Shown here piece by piece: positions 8,031-14,477 of a stretch of 17,608 nucleotides of DNA. Position numbers and translations under genes: made by a program. This DNA comes from JALZBN01 sp035525375 (GTDB lineage Bacteria > Actinomycetota > Acidimicrobiia > Acidimicrobiales > AC-14). The notes under the pieces are model-generated. The model was not told where the DNA came from, searched no databases, and saw only the letters and a program-made list of their open reading frames with translations. Every line of letters starts with the position of its first letter. The stretch's first letter is position 1. Location of the stretch: the NCBI GenBank assembly GCA_035525375.1, contig DATLEI010000005.1, positions 1 through 17,608 on the forward strand. Reading direction: 5' to 3'.

Positions 8031-8767
8031 GCGTCGTATCCCTCCTTCTCGAGTTGCTGGGCGAGGTCAGGGCCGCCGCTCTTGACGATGCGACCGTCTA
8101 CGAGGATGTGGACGATGTCGGGTTCGAGATAGCGGAGGATTCGTTGGTAGTGGGTGATCAGCAGTACACCGAGATCGGGCCGGTCGGAGCGCACCTCCTG
8201 TACTCCATGAGCGACGACCTTCAGGGCGTCGATGTCGAGTCCTGAGTCGGTCTCGTCGAGCACTGCGAACTCGGGTTCGAGGATGGCCATTTGCAGAACT
8301 TCGTTGCGCTTCTTCTCTCCGCCCGAAAACCCTTCGTTGAGGTAGCGGTCGCCGAAAAGCGGGTCGATGCCGAGACGACCCATCCACTCGTTGAGCGCCA
8401 GCTGGACTTCAAGCACAGAGAGATCGTCAATGCCTTTGCGGGCTCCGAGTGCCTGGCGCAAGAACTGTCGGACCGACACACCCGGGATTTCCTCGGGGTA
8501 CTGGAACGCGAGAAAGATGCCGGCCTTGCCCCGCACGTCGGTAGCCCAGCTGGTGATGTCCTCGCCCCGGAAGCGCACGGTGCCAGAAGTGACCTGGTAG
8601 TCGGGATGGGCCAGCAGCGTGTTGGCGAGTGTCGATTTACCGGAGCCGTTGGGACCCATCAGCGCATGCACCTCGCCGGCGCGCACGGTCAGGTCAACAC
8701 CCTTGAGGATTTTGGTGCCGGCCACCGACACGTGCAGCCCCTCGATCTCGAAAAGAGGCGTACTCAT
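8000..8767 (-). CDS. sufC: Fe-S assembly ATPase SufC
   Basis: This 255-aa ABC-type ATPase energises the SufBCD scaffold in the cytoplasm. Walker A is GPNGSGKST (38-46), the Q-loop region AFQYPEEIPG, the ABC signature FSGGEKKR (147-154), Walker B with AVLDETDSGLD (168-178), and the switch His206 in ITHYQRIL. The FQYPEEIPGVS and DETDSGLDIDAL stretches separate SufC from transporter ATPases. ATG at 8767 starts the conserved region; the usual GYD-W end is followed by a short basic extension that overlaps sufS. It is the first gene of the string. Its usual partners sufB and sufD are not next to it. Confidence 0.95.
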   Translation of the reverse strand: MSTPLFEIEGLHVSVAGTKILKGVDLTVRAGEVHALMGPNGSGKSTLANTLLAHPDYQVTSGTVRFRGEDITSWATDVRGKAGIFLAFQYPEEIPGVSVRQFLRQALGARKGIDDLSVLEVQLALNEWMGRLGIDPLFGDRYLNEGFSGGEKKRNEVLQMAILEPEFAVLDETDSGLDIDALKVVAHGVQEVRSDRPDLGVLLITHYQRILRYLEPDIVHILVDGRIVKSGGPDLAQQLEKEGYDAWRPSGPRSR

Positions 8768-8777
8768 CTGCACCAGT

Positions 8778-8783
8778 GTATTA
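8778..8783 (-). promoter_or_regulatory. Candidate -10 box of the sufC operon
   Basis: TAATAC on the minus strand lies 10 nt upstream of the sufC ATG. No good -35 is seen at 16-18 bp (TATTTC or GTATTT), so the promoter may be weak or regulated. A perfect palindrome directly abuts it upstream. Confidence 0.45.
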
Positions 8784-8801
8784 CCACTACGTTGGTAGTG
8801 G
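8784..8801. promoter_or_regulatory. Perfect palindrome between sufC and the PAP2 gene, likely operator
   Basis: CCACTAC and GTAGTGG form perfect 7-bp arms around a 4-nt centre. The site abuts the sufC candidate -10 and would fill the -35/-10 spacer, a classic place for repressor binding. No regulator gene is present in the window. The binding protein is unknown; a SufR- or Rrf2-type regulator is only a guess. Confidence 0.55.
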
Positions 8802-8852
8802 AAATACCCAACTGCTGGTCGTAACCGGCCGCCGACATCGCGGTCGCGCCGG

Positions 8853-8858
8853 TACGTT
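8853..8858 (+). promoter_or_regulatory. Candidate -10 box for a leaderless PAP2 mRNA
   Basis: TACGTT lies 7 nt before the GTG at 8866. It is part of TACGTTGGTTGTGG, a near copy (13 of 14) of the sequence at 8788-8801 that holds half of the sufC palindrome. TGTGGT-G-ACCACA (8862-8874) forms a further small palindrome over the start codon. Confidence 0.4.
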
Positions 8859-8865
8859 GGTTGTG

Positions 8866-9630
8866 GTGACCACACCCGCCGACGTCGACCGCGTCGAGCG
8901 GCCGGCCTGGTGGACACAGATCGCCCTGATCGTGGCGGGGTTGTGGATCTACGACTACATCGCCAACCTCTCGCCGCTGCGGCGAGCGGCAGCGCTCGCC
9001 AACGGAACCGCGATTCTGCGGTTCGAAGAGCGCCTGCATATCAACCCGGAGCTCGTGCTCAACGAAATACTCATCGCCCACCAGGGCATCGGCCGTGTCC
9101 TCGCCGACTACTACAACCTTGCCCACTTCGTCGTCACGCTCGGGATTCTCGGATGGGCCTACTGGAGGCATCCGGGCCAATTCCGCATGCTGCGAAACGC
9201 TCTCATCGTCATGAATGCGATCGGGCTGATCGTCTACTGGCTCTACCCAGTTGCGCCGCCCAGAATGCTGACGGCAGTTGGTTATGTCGACATTGGTGTG
9301 GTCACCCACTCCTTCGGCAGTGCCACCCAGAATGCGACGATCGCCGCCCACGCCAACGAGTTCGCCGCCATGCCCTCCCTGCATGTCGCCTGGGCGCTTT
9401 GGTGTGTCTTCGCCGCCTGGATCATCTGGCGGAGCTGGGGCGCACGGGTGCTCGTGGCCCTTCATTTTGTCGCAACCAGCGTCGTCATCATGGCGACCGC
9501 GAATCACTATCTCCTCGACGCCGTCGCCGGGGTCGCGACCGGCGCGGTCGGCATCTTTGTCGCCGAGGCCTGGGCGCGCCGGCGCGCCACCAAAGTCCAA
9601 CCTGCGCCCGTCGAAGTGCCTGTCACGTAG
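8866..9630 (+). CDS. PAP2_3 family (Aur1/Ipt1-like) integral membrane protein
   Basis: This 254-aa membrane protein has about six hydrophobic segments. The PAP2_3 signatures are visible: MPSLHVAWALW (from about residue 168) and TANHYLLDAVAG (from about 210), giving the two catalytic histidines of the phosphatase/phosphotransferase site. An upstream stretch NGTAILRFEERLHI is also common in this family. Members transfer or remove phospho-head groups of lipids such as inositol phosphate or phosphatidic acid at the membrane; the substrate here is unknown. GTG at 8866 was chosen because it precedes the conserved region and sits 7 nt after a TACGTT -10 box. GTG at 8863 or an extension to 8776 is possible but would cover the sufC promoter. 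Confidence 0.82.
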   Translation: MTTPADVDRVERPAWWTQIALIVAGLWIYDYIANLSPLRRAAALANGTAILRFEERLHINPELVLNEILIAHQGIGRVLADYYNLAHFVVTLGILGWAYWRHPGQFRMLRNALIVMNAIGLIVYWLYPVAPPRMLTAVGYVDIGVVTHSFGSATQNATIAAHANEFAAMPSLHVAWALWCVFAAWIIWRSWGARVLVALHFVATSVVIMATANHYLLDAVAGVATGAVGIFVAEAWARRRATKVQPAPVEVPVT

Positions 9631-9665
9631 TTCACGCCTCGGTGACCACACGCGCGCCGCTCCAC

Positions 9666-9671
9666 TACGCT
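9666..9671 (+). promoter_or_regulatory. Candidate -10 box for a leaderless glucosidase mRNA
   Basis: TACGCT lies 8 nt before the ATG at 9680 in the 49-nt gap after the PAP2 gene. No Shine-Dalgarno sequence is seen. Confidence 0.4.
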
Positions 9672-9679
9672 CCCGGCCG

Positions 9680-11815
9680 ATGTCAGACCCGTGGACCTTC
9701 GCAGGCATGAGCCCGTCCCTCGGGCCCCCCGGGGGATCCGTCACGCTCGTCGAAGGTTCGGCGTTCTGCATCTCCGGCCGCAGTGGCGACATCGTCCCCG
9801 ATTCGCCGCAGGGCCTCTTCTTCCGCGACACGCGTTTCCTCTCGCGCCTCGAGCTGCGCGTAAATGAACAGCGCCCTGAGCCGCTCGCAGCCGACAGCAC
9901 GACGCCATTCTCGGCCACCTTTGTCTCTCGCACCCGCCCTCAAGCCGGCAAGGCCGACAGCACCCTCGTGATCTTCCGCCACCGCTATGTCGGTCGGGGC
10001 ATGCGCGAAGACATCTCAATCTTCAACTACGGCGAGGAACCGGCGTACTGCACTGTCGAACTACGCATGAACGCCGACTTCGCCGACCTGTTCCGGGTCA
10101 AGGAGGGCCGGGTCAAGCCCGAAGGCGACGTGACCATGCAGCCCTCCAAGGACGGCACCCTCTTCCGCTACCAGAAGGGCGCAGTGCGCAAGGGCGCCCG
10201 GGTTTCGATGGGCGAAACCGCGAAGTGGGCGTCGAACGTCGCGAAGTTCGAACTCGTCGTTCCGGCGCGCGGCAGCTGGTCGACGTGCCTGCAGCTCTCC
10301 CCGGTCATTGAGGACGACGAGATCGAGCCTCGGTACCTCTGCGGCCAACCGGTGGAAGAGGCCACGCCCCACGCCCGGCTCGACAAGTGGCGCGCCGGCG
10401 TGCCGCTCGTCGGCACCGACGTCGAGGCGGTGCGCGCCGTGGTCGTGCGCAGTGCCGAAGACCTCGGTGCCCTGCGCATCTTCGATCCCGACTTCCCGGA
10501 TCGCACGGTCATCGCCGCGGGCGCGCCGTGGTTCATGACACTCTTCGGGCGCGACTCGCTGCTCACGTCGTGGATGGCACTTCTCGTCGATCCTGACCTC
10601 GCCCTCGGCGTGCTCCAAACCCTCGCCCGCTTCCAGGGCGTGAAGGTCGATGCTCGCAACGACGAGGAGCCGGGCCGGATCCTCCACGAAATGCGCTTCG
10701 GCGAAGCGCCGTCCCTGTCGCTTGGCGGCGGCCACGTCTACTACGGCTCGGTGGACGCCACCCCACTGTTCGTCATGCTTCTCGGCGAGCTTCGACGTTG
10801 GGGCCTGGCGCGCGACGTGGTCGACAGCCTCATGCCCTCGGCCGATGCCGCCATGGGGTGGATCGAGGAGTTCGGCGATAAGGACGGCGACGGTTACGTC
10901 GAGTATCAGCGGGCGTCGGACCGCGGCCTGGTGAACCAGGGCTGGAAGGACTCGTGGGACGGCGTCCGATACGCCGACGGCCGGGTCGGACGAGCACCGA
11001 TCGCACTGTGCGAAGTACAGGGCTATGTCTACGGCGCGTACCTGGCGCGCGCCCACTTCGCCGACGAGGCGCGCGATGAAGCCACCGCAGCGCGCTTTCG
11101 GCAAAAGGCCGCCGACCTCAAGGCGTCGTTCAACCGCGACTTCTGGCTCGACGACAAGGGCTGGTACGCCATGGGCCTCGACGCCGACAAGCAGCCGCTC
11201 GACGCCCTAGCGTCGAACATGGGCCACTGTCTCTGGACCGGCATCGTCGATGAGGAAAAGGCGCCGCTCGTCGCCGAGCGCCTCATGTCCGACGACCTGT
11301 TCAGCGGCTGGGGCATCCGCACCCTGGCGCAGTCGATGGCCGGCTACAACCCGATCAGCTACCACTGCGGATCCGTGTGGCCCCACGACAACGCCATCAT
11401 TGCCGCCGGGCTCATGCGCTACGGCTTCGTCGAGCCGGCACATCGGGTGATCATGGCCATGTTCGACGCCGCCACCAGCCAGGGGCATCGCCTGCCCGAA
11501 CTCTTCGGTGGTCTCGGCCGAGGCGAGGTCGGCTTCCCCGTCGCCTACCCATCGTCGTGCTCACCCCAGGCCTGGGCGGCGGCCTCGCCGTTGATGTTCC
11601 TGCGAACGATCCTGCGCCTCGACCCGTGGGTTCCCCACGGCAAGGTGTGGATCAGTCCGATCCTCCCCGAAGGCATCAACTACCTAAGGATCGACAGGAT
11701 CCCGCTAGCCGGTGCGCGAGTCACTGTCGAAGTCGACAACAGCGAGGTGAAGGTCTCCGGGCTCGCCGATGACGTCGAGTGGGTACGCGAGCCCCGCCGC
11801 CCACTGACCGCGTAG
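9680..11815 (+). CDS. Amylo-alpha-1,6-glucosidase / glycogen debranching-type glycoside hydrolase
   Basis: This 711-aa protein has two parts. An N-terminal beta-rich domain of GDE_N_bis type (about 15-225) opens with LVEGSAFCISGRSGDI and PQGLFFRDTRFLS, which are typical of it. An (alpha/alpha)6 barrel (about 260-670) of the debranching-enzyme C-terminal type carries APWFMTLFGRDSLLTSW, GSVDATPLFV, NQGWKDSWDG and SVWPHDNAI. Acidic residues in GRDS, WKDSWDG and WPHD are candidates for the acid/base and substrate subsites by family analogy. There is no signal peptide, so it should act on intracellular glucans or related oligosaccharides. No other glycogen gene is nearby, so true debranching is inferred from family only. 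ATG at 9680 matches the start of the N-domain; longer in-frame extension overlaps the PAP2 gene. Confidence 0.88.
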   Translation: MSDPWTFAGMSPSLGPPGGSVTLVEGSAFCISGRSGDIVPDSPQGLFFRDTRFLSRLELRVNEQRPEPLAADSTTPFSATFVSRTRPQAGKADSTLVIFRHRYVGRGMREDISIFNYGEEPAYCTVELRMNADFADLFRVKEGRVKPEGDVTMQPSKDGTLFRYQKGAVRKGARVSMGETAKWASNVAKFELVVPARGSWSTCLQLSPVIEDDEIEPRYLCGQPVEEATPHARLDKWRAGVPLVGTDVEAVRAVVVRSAEDLGALRIFDPDFPDRTVIAAGAPWFMTLFGRDSLLTSWMALLVDPDLALGVLQTLARFQGVKVDARNDEEPGRILHEMRFGEAPSLSLGGGHVYYGSVDATPLFVMLLGELRRWGLARDVVDSLMPSADAAMGWIEEFGDKDGDGYVEYQRASDRGLVNQGWKDSWDGVRYADGRVGRAPIALCEVQGYVYGAYLARAHFADEARDEATAARFRQKAADLKASFNRDFWLDDKGWYAMGLDADKQPLDALASNMGHCLWTGIVDEEKAPLVAERLMSDDLFSGWGIRTLAQSMAGYNPISYHCGSVWPHDNAIIAAGLMRYGFVEPAHRVIMAMFDAATSQGHRLPELFGGLGRGEVGFPVAYPSSCSPQAWAAASPLMFLRTILRLDPWVPHGKVWISPILPEGINYLRIDRIPLAGARVTVEVDNSEVKVSGLADDVEWVREPRRPLTA

Positions 11816-11990
11816 CCCTGACCCACATCCCGACCCGGTTAGTGAGCGGGCGCACCGGCCACTGTGGCACCGGCGGTTCCTGCGTCGACCCGACATCAAG
11901 CAGTGGGTGATCTGGCAAGTTCACAGGCATGCCAGCGTGGACGGAATCTCGGGTGACGTCGATCTCGACGTCATGCGGTCCGTGCCCTAA
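11808..11990 (+). other. Coding-like open stretch of about 60 codons, possible gene relic
   Basis: One plus-strand frame is open from just after a TGA (11805-11807) to TAA (11988-11990). Codons from about 11865 on show the strong G/C third-position bias of neighbouring genes, and the residues (RRPDIKQWVIWQVHRHAS) look protein-like. The only useful start is GTG at 11907, giving 27 aa. No family is recognised. It may be the 3' relic of a lost gene or a small gene. The rest of this gap shows nothing clear apart from the palindrome at 11954-11973. Confidence 0.25.
11954..11973. terminator. Perfect palindrome between convergent genes, possible terminator
   Basis: TGACGTCGATCTCGACGTCA has 9-bp perfect arms around TC, and could fold as an 8-bp stem with an ATCT loop. 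It lies 17 nt beyond the stop of the metallo-beta-lactamase gene and about 140 nt beyond the glucosidase stop, so it could end both transcripts. There is no T-run. It also falls inside the coding-like stretch, where it reads as Asp-Val-Asp-Leu-Asp-Val, so it may be a codon-use coincidence. Confidence 0.35.
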
Positions 11991-12608
11991 CTACCAGCCT
12001 CGCGCGCGCCACTCCTCTACGTGTGGGCGTTCCGCCCCAATCGTTGTGCTCGCGCCGTGGCCGGGCAGCACTCGCGTCTCATCCGGAAACTCCATAAGGC
12101 GATCCACGGACTCCATGATCCTGTCGAAGTTGCTGTGCACGAACCGTGTCGCGCCCGGTCCACCGGGAAACAACGTGTCTCCCGACAGCACTACCGGAGA
12201 GCCTTCGACCGCGAAGCACATCGAGCCCCAGGTGTGGCCCGGAGTGTGCATCGCTCGCACTCTCAACTCCCCGACCTCGAACATCTGATCGTCATCCAAG
12301 AGGTCGTCGTAGGCCGGCAGCATGCTTGCGTCCTCAGGATTGACTGCGACGCGGTAACCGGCGGCGCGCATCGCTGGAATGGCCTGGATGTGGTCCCCGT
12401 GCCCGTGTGTCTGCACGACCTGCTTCACCCCGAGGCGTTCAGCCAGGTCGAGGAGAACTTCCGGTTCATTGGCAGCATCTACCAGCAGTGCCTCGCCGCT
12501 CGTGTGGCAACGCACGACAAAAACGTTGTTGTCCATCGACCCCACGACCACCTTCGTGATCTGGGCGCGCGCATCCACGTAGTGCACTTCCTCGGCTTGA
12601 TTCGGCAC
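11991..12608 (-). CDS. Metallo-beta-lactamase fold hydrolase (glyoxalase II-like)
   Basis: This 205-aa cytoplasmic hydrolase has the complete two-metal site of the family: THGHGDH (His68, His70, Asp72, His73), HTPGHTWG (His125), SGDTLFPGG (Asp144) and LPGHG (His184). The short form without a C-terminal helical domain and the HTPGHTWGSM motif resemble glyoxalase II-like thioesterases (S-acyl thiol hydrolysis); the substrate is not visible. I chose GTG at 12606-12608, with GGAG 6 nt upstream, because further extension would run antisense through the divergent acyl-CoA dehydrogenase gene. The 31-bp gap between the two starts suggests a shared regulatory region and perhaps linked acyl-thioester metabolism (inference). 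Confidence 0.82.
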   Translation of the reverse strand: MPNQAEEVHYVDARAQITKVVVGSMDNNVFVVRCHTSGEALLVDAANEPEVLLDLAERLGVKQVVQTHGHGDHIQAIPAMRAAGYRVAVNPEDASMLPAYDDLLDDDQMFEVGELRVRAMHTPGHTWGSMCFAVEGSPVVLSGDTLFPGGPGATRFVHSNFDRIMESVDRLMEFPDETRVLPGHGASTTIGAERPHVEEWRARGW

Positions 12609-12639
12609 GTAGGGCTCCGTCTGCAGGAGACTGTGGCTT

Positions 12640-13752
12640 GTGAGTGAGTATGCCCCCCGAGGCGACCTTCGATCCTCGCTACGGGCCTTCCTGACGGAAG
12701 CGTCGCCCACGGCCGAGACGCGCCGGGCAATGGAGTCGACTGACGGCTTCGACCGCAACGTCTGGAAGCGGTTGTCGAGCGACCTGGGCGTGCTCGGTAT
12801 GCACGTCCCGACCCGCTACGGCGGTGGGGGTCGCAGCTACCGCGACCTACTCATCGTCTTCGAAGAGTCAGGCCACGCGCTGTTGTGCTCCCCCCTTCTC
12901 TCCACCGTCGCGTTGGCCATGAACACGGTCATGGCATCGGGCGACGAGCAGTTGAAGTCCGAGCTTTTCCCCCGTATCGCTTCTGGCGACACCGTCGTCA
13001 CCGTGGCCTACACCGAGGACAACGGCCGATGGGACGACGCAGGTGTCATGACGACGGCGGCGCGCCGCGGCGACAACTGGTTCCTCAACGGTCAGAAGAG
13101 CTTCGTCATCGACGGGCACGCCGCCGACGTGTTCATCGTTGCGGCACGGATGGGTGATGGGATCAGCCTGTTCGAGGTCGATGGAGACGCCACTGGCCTT
13201 ACCCGGCGCGACCTTCCGACGATGGACCAGACGCGCCGGCTGGCGCGCATCGAACTAGCCGGCACCCGCGCCCGGCTCGTCGGCCGCAAAGGCGGCGGAT
13301 GGGTCGCCCTGTCGCGCGGGCTCGACCTCACCGTGATCGCTCTCGCCGCCGAACAGGTCGGCGGCACGCAGCGCTGCCTCGAGATGGCAGTTGCACAAGC
13401 CAAAGGACGGGTGCAGTTCGGTCGTGCCATCGGCGGGTTCCAGGCCGTGAAGCACGCGTGCGCCGACATGCTCGTCGCCCTGGAGTCGGCCCGTTCCGCA
13501 CTGGCGTATGCCAGCGGGATCGCGAGCACTGATTCGAGTGCGGAATTGCCCCTTGCGGCATCGCTGGCGAAAGCCTCGTGCTCGGATGCCTACCTTGCCG
13601 TGGCAGCAGCCAATGTGCAGCTACAGGGAGCCAAGGGCTGCACCTGGGATCACGATGCCCACCTCTTCCTCAAGCGAGCCAAGTCATCAGAGCTCCTCTT
13701 CGGCGACCCGATGTTCCACAGGACGCGGCTGGCCGGCCACCTGGGCCTCTGA
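12640..13752 (+). CDS. Acyl-CoA dehydrogenase-like flavoprotein
   Basis: This 370-aa protein follows the acyl-CoA dehydrogenase layout: an N-terminal helical domain (WKRLSSDLGVLGMHVPTRYGGGG), a middle beta domain (VAYTEDNGRWDD, then WFLNGQKSFVIDGHAADVFIVAA), and a C-terminal helical domain (EQVGGTQRCLEMAVAQAKGRVQFGRAIGGFQAVKHACADM). FAD-binding features are conserved. Near the C-terminus the usual HGGIG(F)TWEHD stretch reads QGAKGCTWDHD, so the loop is altered. The protein resembles short FadE subunits that work as heteromers in actinobacteria, but no partner dehydrogenase is adjacent. The start is GTG with AGGAG about 10 nt upstream. The substrate is unknown; steroid or branched acyl-CoA is possible by analogy only. 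Confidence 0.85.
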   Translation: MSEYAPRGDLRSSLRAFLTEASPTAETRRAMESTDGFDRNVWKRLSSDLGVLGMHVPTRYGGGGRSYRDLLIVFEESGHALLCSPLLSTVALAMNTVMASGDEQLKSELFPRIASGDTVVTVAYTEDNGRWDDAGVMTTAARRGDNWFLNGQKSFVIDGHAADVFIVAARMGDGISLFEVDGDATGLTRRDLPTMDQTRRLARIELAGTRARLVGRKGGGWVALSRGLDLTVIALAAEQVGGTQRCLEMAVAQAKGRVQFGRAIGGFQAVKHACADMLVALESARSALAYASGIASTDSSAELPLAASLAKASCSDAYLAVAAANVQLQGAKGCTWDHDAHLFLKRAKSSELLFGDPMFHRTRLAGHLGL

Positions 13753-13776
13753 GAAACCCGCCGCCAAGTTGTGGCC

Positions 13777-13782
13777 TAGCGT
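13777..13782 (+). promoter_or_regulatory. Candidate -10 box for a leaderless mRNA
   Basis: TAGCGT lies 6 nt before the GTG at 13789, in the 36-nt gap after the acyl-CoA dehydrogenase gene. No Shine-Dalgarno sequence is present. Confidence 0.4.
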
Positions 13783-13788
13783 CATTCT

Positions 13789-14241
13789 GTGGGACTCCTC
13801 CTCGGCATTCTTGCCGCCGCCGCTGTCTTCGCCATCGCTGCAGTCGTGATCGGGCGCGAGGCGCGCCGGCTCGCCGCCAAGCCACCAGGACGCGTGTTCG
13901 AGTTCGAAGACGCGGTCAACTGGGTCTGTGACCACGTCAACGACGACGTCGCTGCGGTGCTGTCGCCCGATGACGTGCGCCAGATCCTGAACTGGCACCT
14001 CGAGTACTTCCGCATCAAGGGTGTCTCGACCAACGGGAACAGCGCCCGGCCCGAGAACCAAGTCGTCGTTAGTGGCGCGGAAACGGTCGACTTCGTGCTG
14101 AAACAGGCAGAAGCGAAGGGTTCGCCCTACACGCCCGAACAGGTCCACGCAGTTCTCGACGCCCAGATGACCTACCTCGAACAGATCGGCGCGGTCGACC
14201 CGGTCGCCGACGCGGATGAGGGCTCCCCCGAGGAGAACTAA
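13789..14241 (+). CDS. Small membrane-anchored protein of unknown function
   Basis: This is a 150-aa protein. Residues 3-22 form one hydrophobic segment followed by basic residues (REARRLAAK), which suggests an N-terminal anchor with the rest in the cytoplasm. The soluble part (about 35-140) looks helical, with FEFEDAVNWVCDHVNDDVAAVLSP-like amphipathic runs and an acidic C-terminus. I recognise no catalytic motif and cannot name the family. The GTG start is supported by a -10 box 6 nt upstream and by starting just before the anchor. Codon use is like that of its neighbours, and the frame is intact. Confidence 0.75.
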   Translation: MGLLLGILAAAAVFAIAAVVIGREARRLAAKPPGRVFEFEDAVNWVCDHVNDDVAAVLSPDDVRQILNWHLEYFRIKGVSTNGNSARPENQVVVSGAETVDFVLKQAEAKGSPYTPEQVHAVLDAQMTYLEQIGAVDPVADADEGSPEEN

Positions 14242-14299
14242 AAAGTCTGTGAAATGCCATGCAGTAACTCCGTGGTTTGTGCTTTCATATCGACACCGG

Positions 14300-14316
14300 A
14301 GAAAGGAGGTGGTCCA
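14300..14316 (+). promoter_or_regulatory. Unusually long Shine-Dalgarno sequence
   Basis: AGAAAGGAGGTGGTCCA matches 16 of 17 nt of the complement of the bacterial 16S rRNA 3' end, and the one difference keeps a G-U pair. This is far more than the 4-6 nt seen before other genes here. It can self-pair through AGGTGGTCCACCT (14307-14319). Confidence 0.6.
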
Positions 14317-14362
14317 CCTGAGCGAATGTTTTGATGGGACCTCGGAGGTGGCTGTCAGCTAG
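14309..14362 (+). CDS. Mini-ORF (14-17 codons) after the long Shine-Dalgarno sequence
   Basis: The frame GTG (14309) or CTG (14318) to TAG (14360-14362) reads (VVH)LSECFDGTSEVAVS. The CTG lies 8 nt after AGGAGG, the best ribosome spacing, but it is a rare start; the GTG overlaps the Shine-Dalgarno sequence itself. The stop sits in the stem of the following hairpin. An alternative is ATG at 14334 (11 codons), which also has ATG-TTT-TGA just before it. If translated, it is more likely a leader peptide than a functional protein. Confidence 0.3.
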   Translation: MVHLSECFDGTSEVAVS

Positions 14363-14402
14363 CACCTAGCTGGACCGGGCTGGCGAATCTCACCAGTCAC
14401 CG

Positions 14403-14463
14403 CCCGTGACACGGCCGGGAGTTGGTCCCCCCCGGTGTTGTTCGTTTGTCTCGGGTCTTTTTT
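14403..14463 (+). terminator. Intrinsic terminator ending in T6
   Basis: CCCGTGAC (14403-14410) pairs with GTCTCGGG (14448-14455) with one mismatch, directly followed by TC and six T (14458-14463). Inner pairing CGGG/CCCG with a C7 run lies inside the loop. This is the only clear T-tailed terminator in the window. Confidence 0.55.
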
Positions 14464-14477
14464 CCAGCATCTATCGA

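Larger units (their letters stand above)
14286..14463 (+). other. Candidate leader or small RNA with mini-ORF and terminator
   Basis: This intergenic unit reads in order: a near-complete anti-16S Shine-Dalgarno sequence (14300-14316), which also forms AGGTGG-T-CCACCT; a mini-ORF; an ACCTC/GAGGT inverted repeat (14339-14349) whose ACCTC could also pair with the Shine-Dalgarno sequence; a perfect hairpin CAGCTAG-CAC-CTAGCTG (14356-14372) holding the mini-ORF stop; and a terminator ending in T6. The layout suggests an attenuator or a discrete small RNA. No promoter is clear; CATATC at 14286-14291 is the best weak -10. I cannot assign it to a known RNA family. The bases before it (14242-14285) show nothing I can assign. 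Confidence 0.45.

Noticed and set aside
8764..9933. 389-codon minus-strand frame opposite the PAP2 and glucosidase genes
   Set aside because: It would span the intergenic spacer and both conserved genes, and has no domain.
10061..11104. 347-codon open frame on the minus strand opposite the glucosidase gene
   Set aside because: It lies fully antisense to a well-supported gene, shows no recognisable domain, and mirrors the GC third-position pattern of the real gene.
12609..12758. Extension of the metallo-beta-lactamase protein by 50 codons
   Set aside because: It would overlap the start of the divergent acyl-CoA dehydrogenase, and GTG 12608 already has a good ribosome site and covers the whole fold.
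14300..14316. Possible fragment of a 16S rRNA 3' end on the minus strand
   Set aside because: Similarity stops at the anti-Shine-Dalgarno region; flanking bases do not match 16S rRNA, so it is a long ribosome site and not an rRNA remnant.
14403..14463. Possible 6C RNA because of a C7 run in a loop
   Set aside because: 6C RNAs need two hairpins, each with a run of at least six C; only one such run is present.
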